A DNA stretch of 64,000 nucleotides, from assembly GCA_016712035.1 (NCBI GenBank), contig JADJRT010000004.1, forward strand, positions 124,001 through 188,000, written 5' to 3'. The notes beneath the pieces were generated by a model. That model was not told the DNA's origin and did no database searches. It saw only the letters and a list, made by a program, of their open reading frames with translations. This document shows positions 1 through 10,385 of this stretch, piece by piece. The DNA comes from Flammeovirgaceae bacterium. GTDB taxonomy: Bacteria > Bacteroidota > Bacteroidia > Cytophagales > Cyclobacteriaceae. The position numbers and the translations under genes are program-made. Positions within the stretch are counted from its first letter, which is position 1. Each line of letters opens with the position of its first letter.

Positions 1-969
1 AAAAAAAGTAACATCGGATTCCTATCCATTCAAACTGCCGACAAAGACACGATACCCTCAACCAATCACACCGTGTTCAGGTACCGACACGATATAGGCA
101 AGCAATCCAACGTAGGCTTTATCACCACATCTAAAATCAGTGAAGATAAGCACAACTTCGTTGATTACCCGAATGACTTGATGGACATTTTTGCATCGAT
201 CAGTGAGGTGTCTAATGATTTTAATGCCGAGTCTGGATTTATAAACCGAAAAAACTACAGGCTGTACACCTGGTTCTTTCGATTTACGCCTCGCTGGTTT
301 ACAAATCTGGGTGTGCGAAAGATGAACTTCAGGCCCTGGGGATTTAACTACTACCAGACATTGAATACCGGTGAACTGGAATCTTTCAACAATGAAAGCA
401 GACCTTTTGGGTTTTTTCTTAAAAGCGGTGAGTATTTTGAATACAATTTACTCCAGCAATATGACAGGCCGGACGAGGACTTTGACTTTACAGCGGAAAT
501 AATTATTCCAGCCGGTAAATACTGGATGTACCGGCAAGAACTTCAGTTCGGCACTTTTCAGGGGCGGAGACTATGGATGTCCGCAGCATATCAATGGGGT
601 GGATATTACACGGGACACATCAGAACGCTGGAAACTGAATTGGGTGTGAACCTCAGTAAACACTTCAACCTAAGTACTGAATACATTTTTAACTCAATTC
701 GACTACCTCAGGGAAATGTTGACACACATGAATTGGCACAATTCATCAATTATGCGTTTACCACAAAACTTTCAATTGCCTATTTTGTTCAATGGAATTC
801 CGTTGCTGATTACCTGGCCGGTAACTTCAGGCTGCATTGGATACCCAAGGTGGGTACTGACTTCTACCTGGTGTTCAACCAAAGCTATGATGAGTTGGAG
901 ATGTTAGATCTCCGTGCACCAAGAACAAATACGGGCGTGGCAAAGCTGGTCTGGAGATTTGTATTTTAG
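1..969 (+). CDS. DUF5916 family protein, C-terminal part
   Basis: The reading frame is open from base 1, so the gene starts upstream of the window. What remains is about 322 residues that read as outer-membrane beta-strands, rich in aromatic residues and ending in the barrel-like terminal segment WRFVF. The opening segment (NIGFLSIQTADKD, then IPSTNHTVFRYRHDIGKQS) is the pattern seen in the middle of DUF5916 proteins, where an N-terminal CBM9-like carbohydrate-binding domain precedes a barrel. The N-terminal domain is outside the window. Role inferred: surface or outer-membrane protein of Bacteroidota; the substrate is unknown. Confidence 0.75.
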   Translation, partial: KKSNIGFLSIQTADKDTIPSTNHTVFRYRHDIGKQSNVGFITTSKISEDKHNFVDYPNDLMDIFASISEVSNDFNAESGFINRKNYRLYTWFFRFTPRWFTNLGVRKMNFRPWGFNYYQTLNTGELESFNNESRPFGFFLKSGEYFEYNLLQQYDRPDEDFDFTAEIIIPAGKYWMYRQELQFGTFQGRRLWMSAAYQWGGYYTGHIRTLETELGVNLSKHFNLSTEYIFNSIRLPQGNVDTHELAQFINYAFTTKLSIAYFVQWNSVADYLAGNFRLHWIPKVGTDFYLVFNQSYDELEMLDLRAPRTNTGVAKLVWRFVF

Positions 970-1132
970 TACTCTTTTTTTAGAAGCCTTTAAAGTTTTC
1001 TGCAAAGTTGTGAACACGCATAAGACAGAACAGATGCAAATTCATTTTTCCTCCATTATTCAATTGTATTTTTAGGATTAACCTCCCGAAGGCATTTTGC
1101 ACAGCATGACATAAGACATAAAGCTATTAACC

Positions 1133-1789
1133 GTGAAAACTAAAAGTTTATTTCTGATCGCTGTGGTTGTGTTAAGTTGTAGTAACACAAAATCCAATAC
1201 GGAAACTTCCAGCGAGGAAGCTGTTCAAACTCAAGACCCTGCCGTGGTCTTTAATTTTGATAATGATGAACCGGGTAAACTGCCATCCAACTGGACACCC
1301 GCAACCAGTACATGGTCAATCGTTGCAGACGGCAATAACAAAGCCATGAAGCAAACCGAAAAAAATTCCGGGAGCCAATATAATATATGCGTGGAGGGAA
1401 GCCAGCGTTACCAGAATTTGTCTGCCGAGGTGAGAGTAAAGGCTTCGGAAGGTGGCGAAGACCAGGGAGGTGGATTAGTCTGGCGATACCAGGATGCACA
1501 AAACTATTACATCATGCGAGCCAACCCGCTCGAAAACAATTTGCGTCTGTACCAAGTGGTGAACGGAAACCGAAAACAAATGGAGTCGGCTAACGTGAAA
1601 ATGAAGTCATCGGAATGGTTTACCCTGAAAGTTGTTATGACTGGTAATAGCATCGACTGCTATTATGACGGTCAGAAGTTGTTAAGCAGCAAGGACGATA
1701 CCTTTCCCAATGCTGGGCTTGTTGGGTTTTGGACTAAGGCCGATGCCATTTCATTGTTCGATGATTTGAAAATCACCATCTTAAAGTAA
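1133..1789 (+). CDS. lipoprotein with concanavalin-A-like (DUF1080-like) domain
   Basis: This is a 218-aa protein starting at GTG; no in-frame ATG lies close upstream. The N-terminus has a lipoprotein signal with lipobox VVLSC, so it is probably anchored in a membrane. Residues about 40-215 form one domain with the pattern of jelly-roll lectin/glucanase folds: FNFDNDEPGKLPSNW at the start, GGGLVWRYQDAQNYYIMRAN in the middle and GLVGFWTKADAISLFDDLKI at the end. That layout is typical of DUF1080-like or LamG-like sugar-binding domains. No catalytic residues can be assigned. It lies 40 bp before the superoxide dismutase gene and could be cotranscribed with it. Confidence 0.65.
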   Translation: MKTKSLFLIAVVVLSCSNTKSNTETSSEEAVQTQDPAVVFNFDNDEPGKLPSNWTPATSTWSIVADGNNKAMKQTEKNSGSQYNICVEGSQRYQNLSAEVRVKASEGGEDQGGGLVWRYQDAQNYYIMRANPLENNLRLYQVVNGNRKQMESANVKMKSSEWFTLKVVMTGNSIDCYYDGQKLLSSKDDTFPNAGLVGFWTKADAISLFDDLKITILK

Positions 1790-1829
1790 GCGTAAATATT
1801 TATCTTGCAGAACTTAAACAATTAATAAA

Positions 1830-2552
1830 ATGGACAGAAAAATATTTCTAAAGAATAGTCTGGTTTTAGGGGCAGCCAGTTTACTGCCAACGAATTCTGT
1901 CTTCTCTCAAGGATTGAAAGAGAGCGGCATGGATAAACTCACAGATGCCGAAGGCAACTTTGCCTTACAGTCATTGCCCTACAGTGAAACTTTTCTTGAA
2001 CCGAGCATGGATCAGGAAACGCTTCATCTGCACTACACCTTCCATCATGGCGATGCCGTGAAAGCAGCTAACAAAGATTTGCAGATGGTGAGAAAAGCAC
2101 TGGATGAGAATAATGTTGAGGTAGTTGATTACTGGACGAAGAAACTATCCTATCACCTTTCATCTCACATTCTGCACACCATATTCTGGACAAACCTCAC
2201 GAACAAGAAAACCGATCCAAAAGGTGAGCTGCTAAAACAGATCGAGAAAGACTTCGGTACGTACGACAAACTAAAACTTCTGATCTCCAAAACGTCAAAA
2301 GGAGTTGATGGCAACGGATGGGGAATATTAGGTTATCACCCATCCACACAAAAACTTACCATTATGCAATGTGAGAACCACGAGAAGCTAACCCAATGGG
2401 GAGTTATTCCGATTTTGGTGATTGATGTTTGGGAGCATTCTTACTACCTGAAATACAGAAACCGCAGGGCTGAGTTTGTTGACAACTTATTTCCTATCAT
2501 TAATTGGGATAATGTGGCTGAGCGTTTTGCTGTTGCCAAGAAAATTGGATAG
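1830..2552 (+). CDS. exported Fe/Mn-family superoxide dismutase, atypical active site
   Basis: This 240-aa protein should convert superoxide to oxygen and peroxide. The predicted metal ligands are all present: H68, H116 (in SHILHTIFW), D199 and H203 (in DVWEHSYYLKY). Residues 1-27 look like an export signal (RKIFLKNSLVLGAASLLP, resembling a Tat signal but with RK instead of RR), which suggests a periplasmic or surface enzyme. Two residues are unusual. The position of the gateway tyrosine (HHxxYV in the family) is alanine here (HHGDAV, A76). The outer-sphere glutamine of Mn enzymes is replaced by histidine (H184), as in some Fe or cambialistic enzymes. The metal cannot be decided from sequence. 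Confidence 0.88.
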   Translation: MDRKIFLKNSLVLGAASLLPTNSVFSQGLKESGMDKLTDAEGNFALQSLPYSETFLEPSMDQETLHLHYTFHHGDAVKAANKDLQMVRKALDENNVEVVDYWTKKLSYHLSSHILHTIFWTNLTNKKTDPKGELLKQIEKDFGTYDKLKLLISKTSKGVDGNGWGILGYHPSTQKLTIMQCENHEKLTQWGVIPILVIDVWEHSYYLKYRNRRAEFVDNLFPIINWDNVAERFAVAKKIG

Positions 2553-2581
2553 TTCGTTACACTCCGTAGTTACCTAACAAC

Positions 2582-5000
2582 ATGCGCTCTGTTTTTATTA
2601 CGCTTTTCATTTTGCATGGAACGCTTATGCTTTTCGCTCAGGGTGTAGGTTCTGTGAAAGGCGCTGTCAAGGAAGGCAATAATCCGGTAGAATATGCGAA
2701 TGTCTTTCTTACCCTTAAAAATGACTCCACCAAAATCATATCGGGTACAGTAAGCGATAGCCTGGGTAACTTCGTGCTACAGAAAATACCATTTGAACGG
2801 TATGTATTGCACATCCAAGTAATTGGCTTTGTGCCGAAGGAAATGGATGTATCTATTGACAACTTCACTAAGGACATTAACCTAAATTCACTTCTTCTTG
2901 AACCGGATGCACTCCTATTAAATTCCGTAGAAGTGGTGGCCTTGAGAGAACTCATTCAAAAAACAGACGAAGGATTTATTGTAAAAGCCTCGGACAACAT
3001 TACTCAAATTGGAGGAACGGCAGCCGACTTATTAAAGAATATGCCAGGTGTTTTGGTAAGTGCTGATGGTGGAGTTACGTTGCGGGGCAAAACACCCCTT
3101 ACATTAATTAATGGACGAATATCCGGAATCGCAGGAACCGACCGTAGTGCGCAGTTAGACCAAATACCGGCTAGCAGCATCGATCGCATTGAGATTATTA
3201 ATAATCCTTCGGCTAAATACGATGCGGATTCAGAAGGTGGGATCATCAATATCATTTTGAAAAAGAATGAAGACCAGGGAACCAATGGCGCCTTTGCCGT
3301 AGGTGCCGGCTATGGTGACCGCTATCGCCTGAATGTCTCTGCACTCGTGAATCATAAAACAAATAAATGGAATATCGGTGGGGCTTATGATAACTGGTAC
3401 ACTACCCGAACCCGCAGCGTAAAAGGAGACCGCGTTAATTTTGATTTACCTGATCAGTATTATCTCACCCAAAGAAGATTTGACGAGCGTCTTGTATTTT
3501 ATCAAAATGCAAAGGCCAATATTGACTTTACTCCTAATAAAAATAACACATTCAATGTAGAGGCTCTCTGGGCATTTCCTGGCGAAGACAATAATGAGAC
3601 ATTGAAGAATACATACGAAACCCAAGCCGGAGATTTTACCAGCAGCAACCAGCGGCACTCCAACGAGATAAGAAGAAGCAATACAGTAGAAATCTCATTA
3701 AAATATATAAAGCATTTTGATAACCCTGATAAACTACTCACGGCCAACGTGAGCAACACATTCAATAAGGACAACGAAGAAACAGATATAACTACCGTTG
3801 CGTTAACAGAACAAGGAGAGTCAATGGGAACTTCATCTCTTCAACGAACACAAGTCTATCAGAAAACAAACCTGGCTAACATGTCGGTTGACTATATTCA
3901 ACCGATATCAACAAACGGTATAATTGAAACGGGTTATAAAGGTATTATTCGCCATTTGAATTCAGACTATGAAAGAGCTACGCAGGAAAATGGTGAATTT
4001 ATGATTGATCCGTTAAACACGAATGTCTTCGAATTTAATGAACAGATTCATGCCGGTTATTTACAGTATTCTGGTTGGAAGGGTGATAAAGAAGATACTA
4101 AAGTGAAAATACAATGTGGGGCTCAGGGCTGAACAGGTTTGGAACGAAGGTGAAACAGTTGATAAGACAGAATCATTTAATAATGATTATTTCAACCTGT
4201 TTCCTTCCGGAAGTTTATCTTACTATACGTCAAACAGAAATAATTTCAGAGTAAGTTATAGCAGACGCATCACACGACCCAGCCTAGGTCAGTTAAATCC
4301 ATTCACTGACATTACTGATTCACTTAATCAACGATCAGGAAACCCTAATCTGAAACCAGAGCTTATCAACTCATGGGAGTTATCATACAATAACACCTTA
4401 CAAAAGGGCTCGCTCTCATTTGCTACTTTTTACCGATTGCGAAACAACGCGATTTTACCTTATACAGTGTTAGACGAAAATGGCGTTGCTTTTACGCAAC
4501 CACAAAATTTTGGAAAAGCGATGACCTATGGTGCTGAAGTTATTACCAGTTACAATCCATTTTCGTTCTGGAGTTTAAATTTCAGTTTATCAGCTTTTAA
4601 AGTTCAAATAGAAGAAACTGGTACTTCTACAGAAGTATCTAAAAATCTGATTAGCTGGTACACGAAACTGGTTAATAATTTCACATTGTATAGAAATGGG
4701 AAACTTCAGGTGATTGGAAATTATACTTCCCCAACAGCTATACCACAGGGAGAATCCATCGCGGTATATTTTGTCGATGTGGGTTTCCAGCATCGCATGC
4801 TCAAGGGCAAAGGAAGATTGGGAGTAGTGCTGACCGACCTATTCAACACGCAAAAGAGTGGGGTTATCATCTCTGATGATAATTTCACATTTAGTCGGAT
4901 TTTCAAGTTAGATACACAAGCTATTATGGCAACTTTCGGTTATACGTTTGGCACTTCATTTAAAGAAAAAGTGATGGAAAACCGGTTTCGGAACGACTAA
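2582..5000 (+). CDS. TonB-dependent receptor, outer membrane beta-barrel family (frameshifted)
   Basis: The intact product would be about 805 aa. It has a signal peptide (residues 1-20), a carboxypeptidase-regulatory-like domain (about 22-100, ending EPDALLLNSVEVV), a TonB plug (about 130-215, with DLLKNMPGVLVSADGGVTLRGK and DRIEIINNPSAKYDADSEGGIINI), then a barrel. The frame breaks near 4115, where the first frame ends at 4132 and the rest continues from 4116. Removing one T there restores KIQVGLRAEQVW, a normal family motif, so this is probably an extra base in the assembly. It precedes the metal efflux block, which hints at, but does not prove, metal-complex uptake. Confidence 0.8.
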
Positions 5001-5045
5001 TCAGTAAATAATTAGCGTTGCATTTCATCCATTATCGCATTATGT

Positions 5046-5462
5046 TTGCGCATCTTGATTAAGCGAATAGCCATATTATCCCTCTTTTTCCTGTCTTACG
5101 GGGCCTTGTTGGCACACAACATGGTACCTCATAGCCATGCTAAAGAGCAAAAGGCAGAGGTTTCGCACCATCATCATACTGATCAAAAACATCAGCATGG
5201 CCACGAAAAACAGGGAGAAGGGAACCAATTAGTCGATTGGTTTTCAGACATTGTACATGTTCCTGACTCTGATAATTCAATTTCTAATCACACGGTATCT
5301 GCTTTTTATAAGACTTTATTTTCAGGTGTTGAATTTGTTGCTCCGGTGGCGTTGTCACTGGAGCTTCTTTTTATTCCACCAGGCGATTTTCCAACGCCTT
5401 TCCAGAAAAGCGAGCACGTAACTTTTCGATTACGGATGCATTACTACGGGCACCTCCGGTAG
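5046..5462 (+). CDS. His-rich exported protein upstream of metal efflux genes
   Basis: A 138-aa protein of unknown family. The start appears to be TTG at 5046; the nearby ATG at 5042 is in another frame and stops at once. Residues 1-22 are a signal peptide. Residues 27-58 hold a histidine cluster (a run of HHHH and many alternating His). The C-terminal half has one hydrophobic stretch (VEFVAPVALSLELLFIPP). The position just before a His-rich lipoprotein and RND pump genes suggests periplasmic binding of a transition metal such as Cu, Zn, Co or Ni. That role is inferred from composition and neighbours only. Confidence 0.6.
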   Translation: MRILIKRIAILSLFFLSYGALLAHNMVPHSHAKEQKAEVSHHHHTDQKHQHGHEKQGEGNQLVDWFSDIVHVPDSDNSISNHTVSAFYKTLFSGVEFVAPVALSLELLFIPPGDFPTPFQKSEHVTFRLRMHYYGHLR

Positions 5463-5559
5463 TATAGAAATCAACTTTCCTTTTTTCTTATTGATCTCGC
5501 TTGCCATTCATCAGCAAGTCCATTATCATTTTAAAATTTTAACACTAAAAACCAGTTAC

Positions 5560-5784
5560 ATGAAAAAGTTAATTATCCTGTTTTTCGCACTTTCATTTTT
5601 CTTCATCTCCTGCGGTAAGAAAGCCGAGGAAGGAACTCACGTACATGACGATGGTAGCGTACATGATGACCATGCAACAGATACAACCAAGCAAGAAGAA
5701 TTTAAAGTCGTAAGCGATTCTACGGCATCCGATTCTACGGAACATGCCCATCAACACGAAAAGGGTGAAGAACATAAGCATTAA
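5560..5784 (+). CDS. small His/Asp-rich lipoprotein
   Basis: A 74-aa protein starting at ATG 5560, preferred over an upstream in-frame start because a complete lipoprotein signal begins here (MKKLIILFFALSFFFISCG, lipobox FISC). The mature part is almost entirely His, Asp, Glu, Ser and Thr, with HVHDDGSVHDDH and a His-rich tail ending EEHKH. It is likely a periplasmic metal buffer feeding the efflux pump encoded immediately downstream; the next gene starts 4 bp after its stop. No enzyme domain is present. Confidence 0.7.
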   Translation: MKKLIILFFALSFFFISCGKKAEEGTHVHDDGSVHDDHATDTTKQEEFKVVSDSTASDSTEHAHQHEKGEEHKH

Positions 5785-5788
5785 TCCG

Positions 5789-7282
5789 ATGAAGAAAATC
5801 GGATATGTTATCATGATTACTCTCGCAGCCCTAATGGGTTGCGGGGGTAATTCTTCCACCGATGCTCCTGACAATGGACTTGCATCGCTATCCTACACAC
5901 TCTATACGGATAAAACAGAATTGTTTGTTGAGTTCAAACCGTTGGTAATGGGAACGACCTCTACGTTTGCTGCACATTTCACCAAGCTTGGTGAAAACTT
6001 TACTGCACTTAATGAAGGAACGGTAACGGTAAGTCTCATCATGGGTGAAAAAGGAGTTCGTCACACTGAAGAGTCACCTGCCTCACCGGGAATTTACAGA
6101 CTTGCATTGAAGCCTTCAGCAGCAGGAAAAGGTCGTTTAGTGTTTGATATAAAAACAAAAGACTATACGGATAAAATCGTAATGGATGATGTGACTGTAT
6201 ATGCTACTGCCGAGGCTGCCATGGCCGAAGCACAACCAGAACCTTCTTCGAATACGTTGTCATACCTGAAAGAGCAAGCCTGGAAGGTGGAGTTTGCCAA
6301 TGCACCTGTTTACGCTCAGCCATTTCATGAAGTCATCAAAGCGTCCGGTGAAATTTTATCGGCTCCTGGCGATGAAGTTATCGTTACTGCAAATGCCAAC
6401 GGAGCCGTTAGTTTCTCAGACAATAAGTTAACGGTAGGTGCGATGGTAAGTAATGGGCAGTCTTTGTTTGTATTATCCGGTTCAACAAATGTGACTGATA
6501 ATACGGAAAGCCGCTATAAGGAAGCCAAAGTGAATTACGAAAAAGCAAAGGCGGATTATGAACGTGCCACTGCTTTGGTAAAAGATAAAATTGTTTCTGA
6601 AAAGGACTACCTCTCAGCAAAGGCAGCTTATGAAAATGCCGAGATCGCGTATAGCACATTAAGCAAAAACTATTCTGTTCGTGGGCAGCGTATTAATGCT
6701 CCTATCCGGGGCTATCTTAAAAATATTCTGGTCAGCGAAGGTCAATACGTAACAGCCGGTCAGCCATTGGCAACCGTTTCACAAAATCAGAAACTGCGAT
6801 TAAAAGCTGAAGTATCGCAACGGTACTATTCAAAACTTGCTTCCGTGAAGTCTGCCAATTTTAAAACCGTTTATGACGGTAAGGTCTATGATACGCAATC
6901 ACTCAATGGCAAGCTCGTTTCCTACGGTAAAAACGTAAACCATGAAGATCATTTAATTCCGGTAGTCTTTGAAATTGATAATCGCGGTGAGATTATACCC
7001 GGCTCATTGGTAGAAATTTTTATGAGATCGAACACCATCGCAAATGCATTGGTGATCCCTATCTCAGCATTGGTTGAGGAACAAGGAACATTCTATGTCT
7101 ATGTTCAAACTGCCGGAGAGAGTTTTGAAAAGCGTGAATTGAAACTGGGTGGTAACGATGGGCAATATGTACAAATACTTTCTGGTGTCTCCAATGGTGA
7201 ACGTATAGTTACCAAAGGGTCGTATCAGGTCAAATTAGCCACGATGTCGGGTGCAGTACCTGCTCATGGTCACGAACATTAA
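5789..7282 (+). CDS. efflux RND periplasmic adaptor subunit (CusB/CzcB-type)
   Basis: A 497-aa membrane-fusion protein that should link the inner-membrane pump to the outer-membrane channel. The start at ATG 5789 gives a lipoprotein signal with lipobox ALMGC. Residues about 30-150 form an extra beta-rich domain (LYTDKTELFVEFKPL through VMDDVTVY) before the core. The core has split lipoyl halves (around GDEVIVTANANGAVS and INAPIRGYLKNILVSEGQYV) flanking a coiled-coil hairpin (ESRYKEAKVNYEKAKADYER), then a barrel and membrane-proximal domain. The C-terminus is PAHGHEH, a possible metal-binding tail. It is the first gene of the adaptor-pump-channel set. Confidence 0.88.
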   Translation: MKKIGYVIMITLAALMGCGGNSSTDAPDNGLASLSYTLYTDKTELFVEFKPLVMGTTSTFAAHFTKLGENFTALNEGTVTVSLIMGEKGVRHTEESPASPGIYRLALKPSAAGKGRLVFDIKTKDYTDKIVMDDVTVYATAEAAMAEAQPEPSSNTLSYLKEQAWKVEFANAPVYAQPFHEVIKASGEILSAPGDEVIVTANANGAVSFSDNKLTVGAMVSNGQSLFVLSGSTNVTDNTESRYKEAKVNYEKAKADYERATALVKDKIVSEKDYLSAKAAYENAEIAYSTLSKNYSVRGQRINAPIRGYLKNILVSEGQYVTAGQPLATVSQNQKLRLKAEVSQRYYSKLASVKSANFKTVYDGKVYDTQSLNGKLVSYGKNVNHEDHLIPVVFEIDNRGEIIPGSLVEIFMRSNTIANALVIPISALVEEQGTFYVYVQTAGESFEKRELKLGGNDGQYVQILSGVSNGERIVTKGSYQVKLATMSGAVPAHGHEH

Positions 7283-7294
7283 TAACCGAATTTC

Positions 7295-10200
7295 ATGCTC
7301 AATAGAATTATAAATTTTTCACTGGGTAATCGCTTGTTGGTGATGATTACCTCAGCCTTACTCATTGCCTGGGGTACTTATACTGCTACGCGTATGGAAG
7401 TGGATGTGTTCCCAGACCTCACTGCTCCTACGGTAGTTGTGTTAACGGAAGCACATGGCATGGCCCCTGAAGAAGTCGAACGCCTTGTTACCTTTCAATT
7501 AGAGACGGCTGTGAACGGTGCAACCAACGTACGGAGAGTACGCTCTTCTTCATCCGCAGGTATTTCTATTGTGTGGGTTGAATTTGAATGGGGCACAGAC
7601 ATCTATCGGGCACGACAAATTGTAAGTGAAAAATTAATTGCTGTTACTTCTAAGCTGCCACAAGGTGTTGGCAATCCAACCCTTGCACCCAACTCTTCCA
7701 TCATGGGTGAAATCATGCTCATCAGTGTGACGGCAGACAGCACGAGTGTCATGGACTTGCGCACACTTTCGGATTGGACAATACGACCATTACTATTGGC
7801 AATAGGCGGTGTTTCGCAAATGGTAGTTATTAATGGCGAGTATAAACAGTATCAAATATTAGCATCGCCTCAGAAAATGAAATACCACGATGTTACCCTG
7901 AGTGAATTACTTAAAGCTGCACAGGAGGCGAACAAAAACGCTGCCGGTGGATTCATGAATGAATACAGTAATGAGTATATCGTAAGTGGTATTGGGCGCA
8001 CCACTGACATATCGGAATTGGGTAAAACCGTTGTAAAAACAGTTAATAGTTCTATCATAAAAATTGAAGATGTAGCTGAGGTAAAAATCGGAGCGTCTTT
8101 AAAGATTGGTGATGGATCATTGAAAGGTGAACCAGCTGTCATTCTCACCGTCATGAAACAACCCAACACGAATACGTTGGAGTTGACCGAAAAAATTGAT
8201 GCGGCATTGGCCGACCTCTCCACCAATTTGCCAGATGATATAAAAATCAATACAAAGATTTTCAGACAAGCAGATTTCATCAACGCCTCCGTATGGAATA
8301 TTCAGAAGACGTTGATGGAAGGTTCAGTGTTTGTTGTAATTGTGTTATTCCTTTTCTTAATGAATTGGCGGGCTACGGCAATCTCACTGATTGCTATTCC
8401 CATTTCATTACTTACGGCCATCCTTACACTGAAGTGGCTTGGCTTCAGTATCAATACCATGAGCCTTGGCGGGATGGCAATTGCTATTGGCGATTTGGTG
8501 GATGATGCCATCATCGATGTGGAGAATGTATTCAGACGTTTAAAAGAAAATGCCAAACGCCCTGAAGCAGAGAAGCAGAGTAAACTAAAGGTAATTTATG
8601 ACGCTTCGGTAGAAATACGTTCGTCTGTTATTCATGCCACTTTCATTATTATAGTCGCATTCATTCCGTTGTTTTTCCTTTCGGGAATGGAAGGAAGACT
8701 GTTAGCTCCTCTTGGTATTGCTTTTATTGTATCCCTTTTGCTTCCTTAGTAGTAGCGATTACACTCACGCCTGTTTTGTGCAGTTATCTTTTAACGGTGA
8801 CCGGATGTTATTGGGTCAGCATAAAGAAAGTTGGCTGGTCCGCAACCTTAATTACTATTATGAAATTGCCTTGCTGAAGGCTATGCAATTCAAAAAGGTA
8901 GTGATTGGAGCTGCGGTTGTATTATTTATAGGTGCCGTAATTATTATGAGCGGCTTGGGAAGAAGTTTCCTTCCAGAATTTAATGAAGGCTCCCTGGTAG
9001 TAAGCGCTGTTAGTTTACCTGGCATATCATTGGAAGAAAGTAATAAGATCGGAACACGAATTGAGAAGGCATTGTTACGGGTTCCCGAAATAAAAATAAC
9101 CACACGCAGAACCGGACGTGCTGAATTGGATGAACACGCACAAGGTGTCAACGCATCAGAAATTGATGCTCCGTTTACACTCACTGACCGGAGTCGTGCC
9201 GCGTTCATGCAAGATGTAAGAGATAAATTAGCCATGGTTTCAGGAGCTAATATTACCATCGGTCAGCCCATTGGTCATCGTATCGATCACATGCTTTCCG
9301 GAACAAGGGCTAACATTGCCATCAAGATTTTTGGTAATGACCTCAATAAGCTATTTACTCTTGCCAATGCCGTTAAAACTTCTGTTGATGGAACAGAAGG
9401 GCTGGTCGACCTAAGCGTTGAGCAACAAATAGAAATTCCACAAGTGCAAATCAAAGCCAACAGAGAAATGCTGGCGAAGTATGGAATTACCGTTGGTGAA
9501 TTTGCAGAGTTTGTCGATGTAGCTTTTGCCGGAGAGAAAGTCTCTGAGATCTACGAGGGTAATAAACGCTTCGATCTGATCCTAAAATTCAATGATGACA
9601 ACCGGGGTAAAATCGAAAACATCCGTAACACCTTCATTGATACACACGATGGAAAAAAAGTACCACTTCATTATGTGGCTGACATAGTATCTACTACAGG
9701 ACCCAATACCATTAATCGCGAAAATGTGCAACGAAAGATTGTTGTCTCCGCTAACGTAGCAGGTCGCGATCAGAAAAGTGTTGTAGAAGAAATTAAATCA
9801 AAGATTCAAAGGTCGGTAACGTTACCAGAGGGCTATCGCATTGAATACGGAGGACAATTTGAAGCTGAGGCGGAAGCTTCTAAAACATTGTTCTTTACCT
9901 CTCTGCTTTCTGTACTGGTCATCTTCTTGTTACTATTTCAAGAGTTCAAAGACATTAAAGTATCCACGATTATATTATTGAATCTTCCATTGGCATTAAT
10001 TGGAGGTGTTGCCAGCATCTGGCTTACATCTGGTATCATCAGCATTCCGGCTATCATCGGCTTCATAACACTGTTTGGTATCGCAACCCGAAATGGAATT
10101 TTACTGATATCACATTATAACACCTTGCAGCAACAAGGTGTGGGTTTGTACGAATCCATAATCCAGGGATCGAAAGACAGACTCAGTCCTATTTTAATGA

Positions 10201-10385
10201 CGGCACTTACAGCGGGCCTTGCCTTGATTCCGCTTGCCTTAGCCGGAGATTTACCCGGCAATGAGATTCAAAGTCCGATGGCAAAAGTCATTCTTGGTGG
10301 ATTATTGAGTTCGACTCTACTCAATATTTTCATTGTACCGATGGTGTATTGGATGGTTCAATCAAAAAAAGCAATCAACGCATGA
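7295..10385 (+). CDS. CusA/CzcA family heavy-metal efflux RND pump (two frameshifts)
   Basis: Repaired, the product is about 1030 aa, the normal size for this family. It is the inner-membrane proton-driven pump. The fourth membrane helix reads AIGDLVDDAIIDVENVF, nearer to the Cu/Ag (CusA) pattern than to the Zn/Co (CzcA) DFG pattern, so a monovalent metal is a reasonable guess. The frame breaks at a T run at 8736-8739 (one T missing before ASLVVAITLTPVLCSYLL) and again near 8795. Two single-base losses are exactly what the frame change between the halves needs. The gene begins 12 bp after the adaptor and overlaps the start of the channel gene by 4 bp. Confidence 0.87.

Noticed and set aside
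5491..5559. N-terminal extension of the small His-rich lipoprotein
   Set aside because: The Met at 5560 starts a complete lipoprotein signal peptide; the extra 23 residues would block it.
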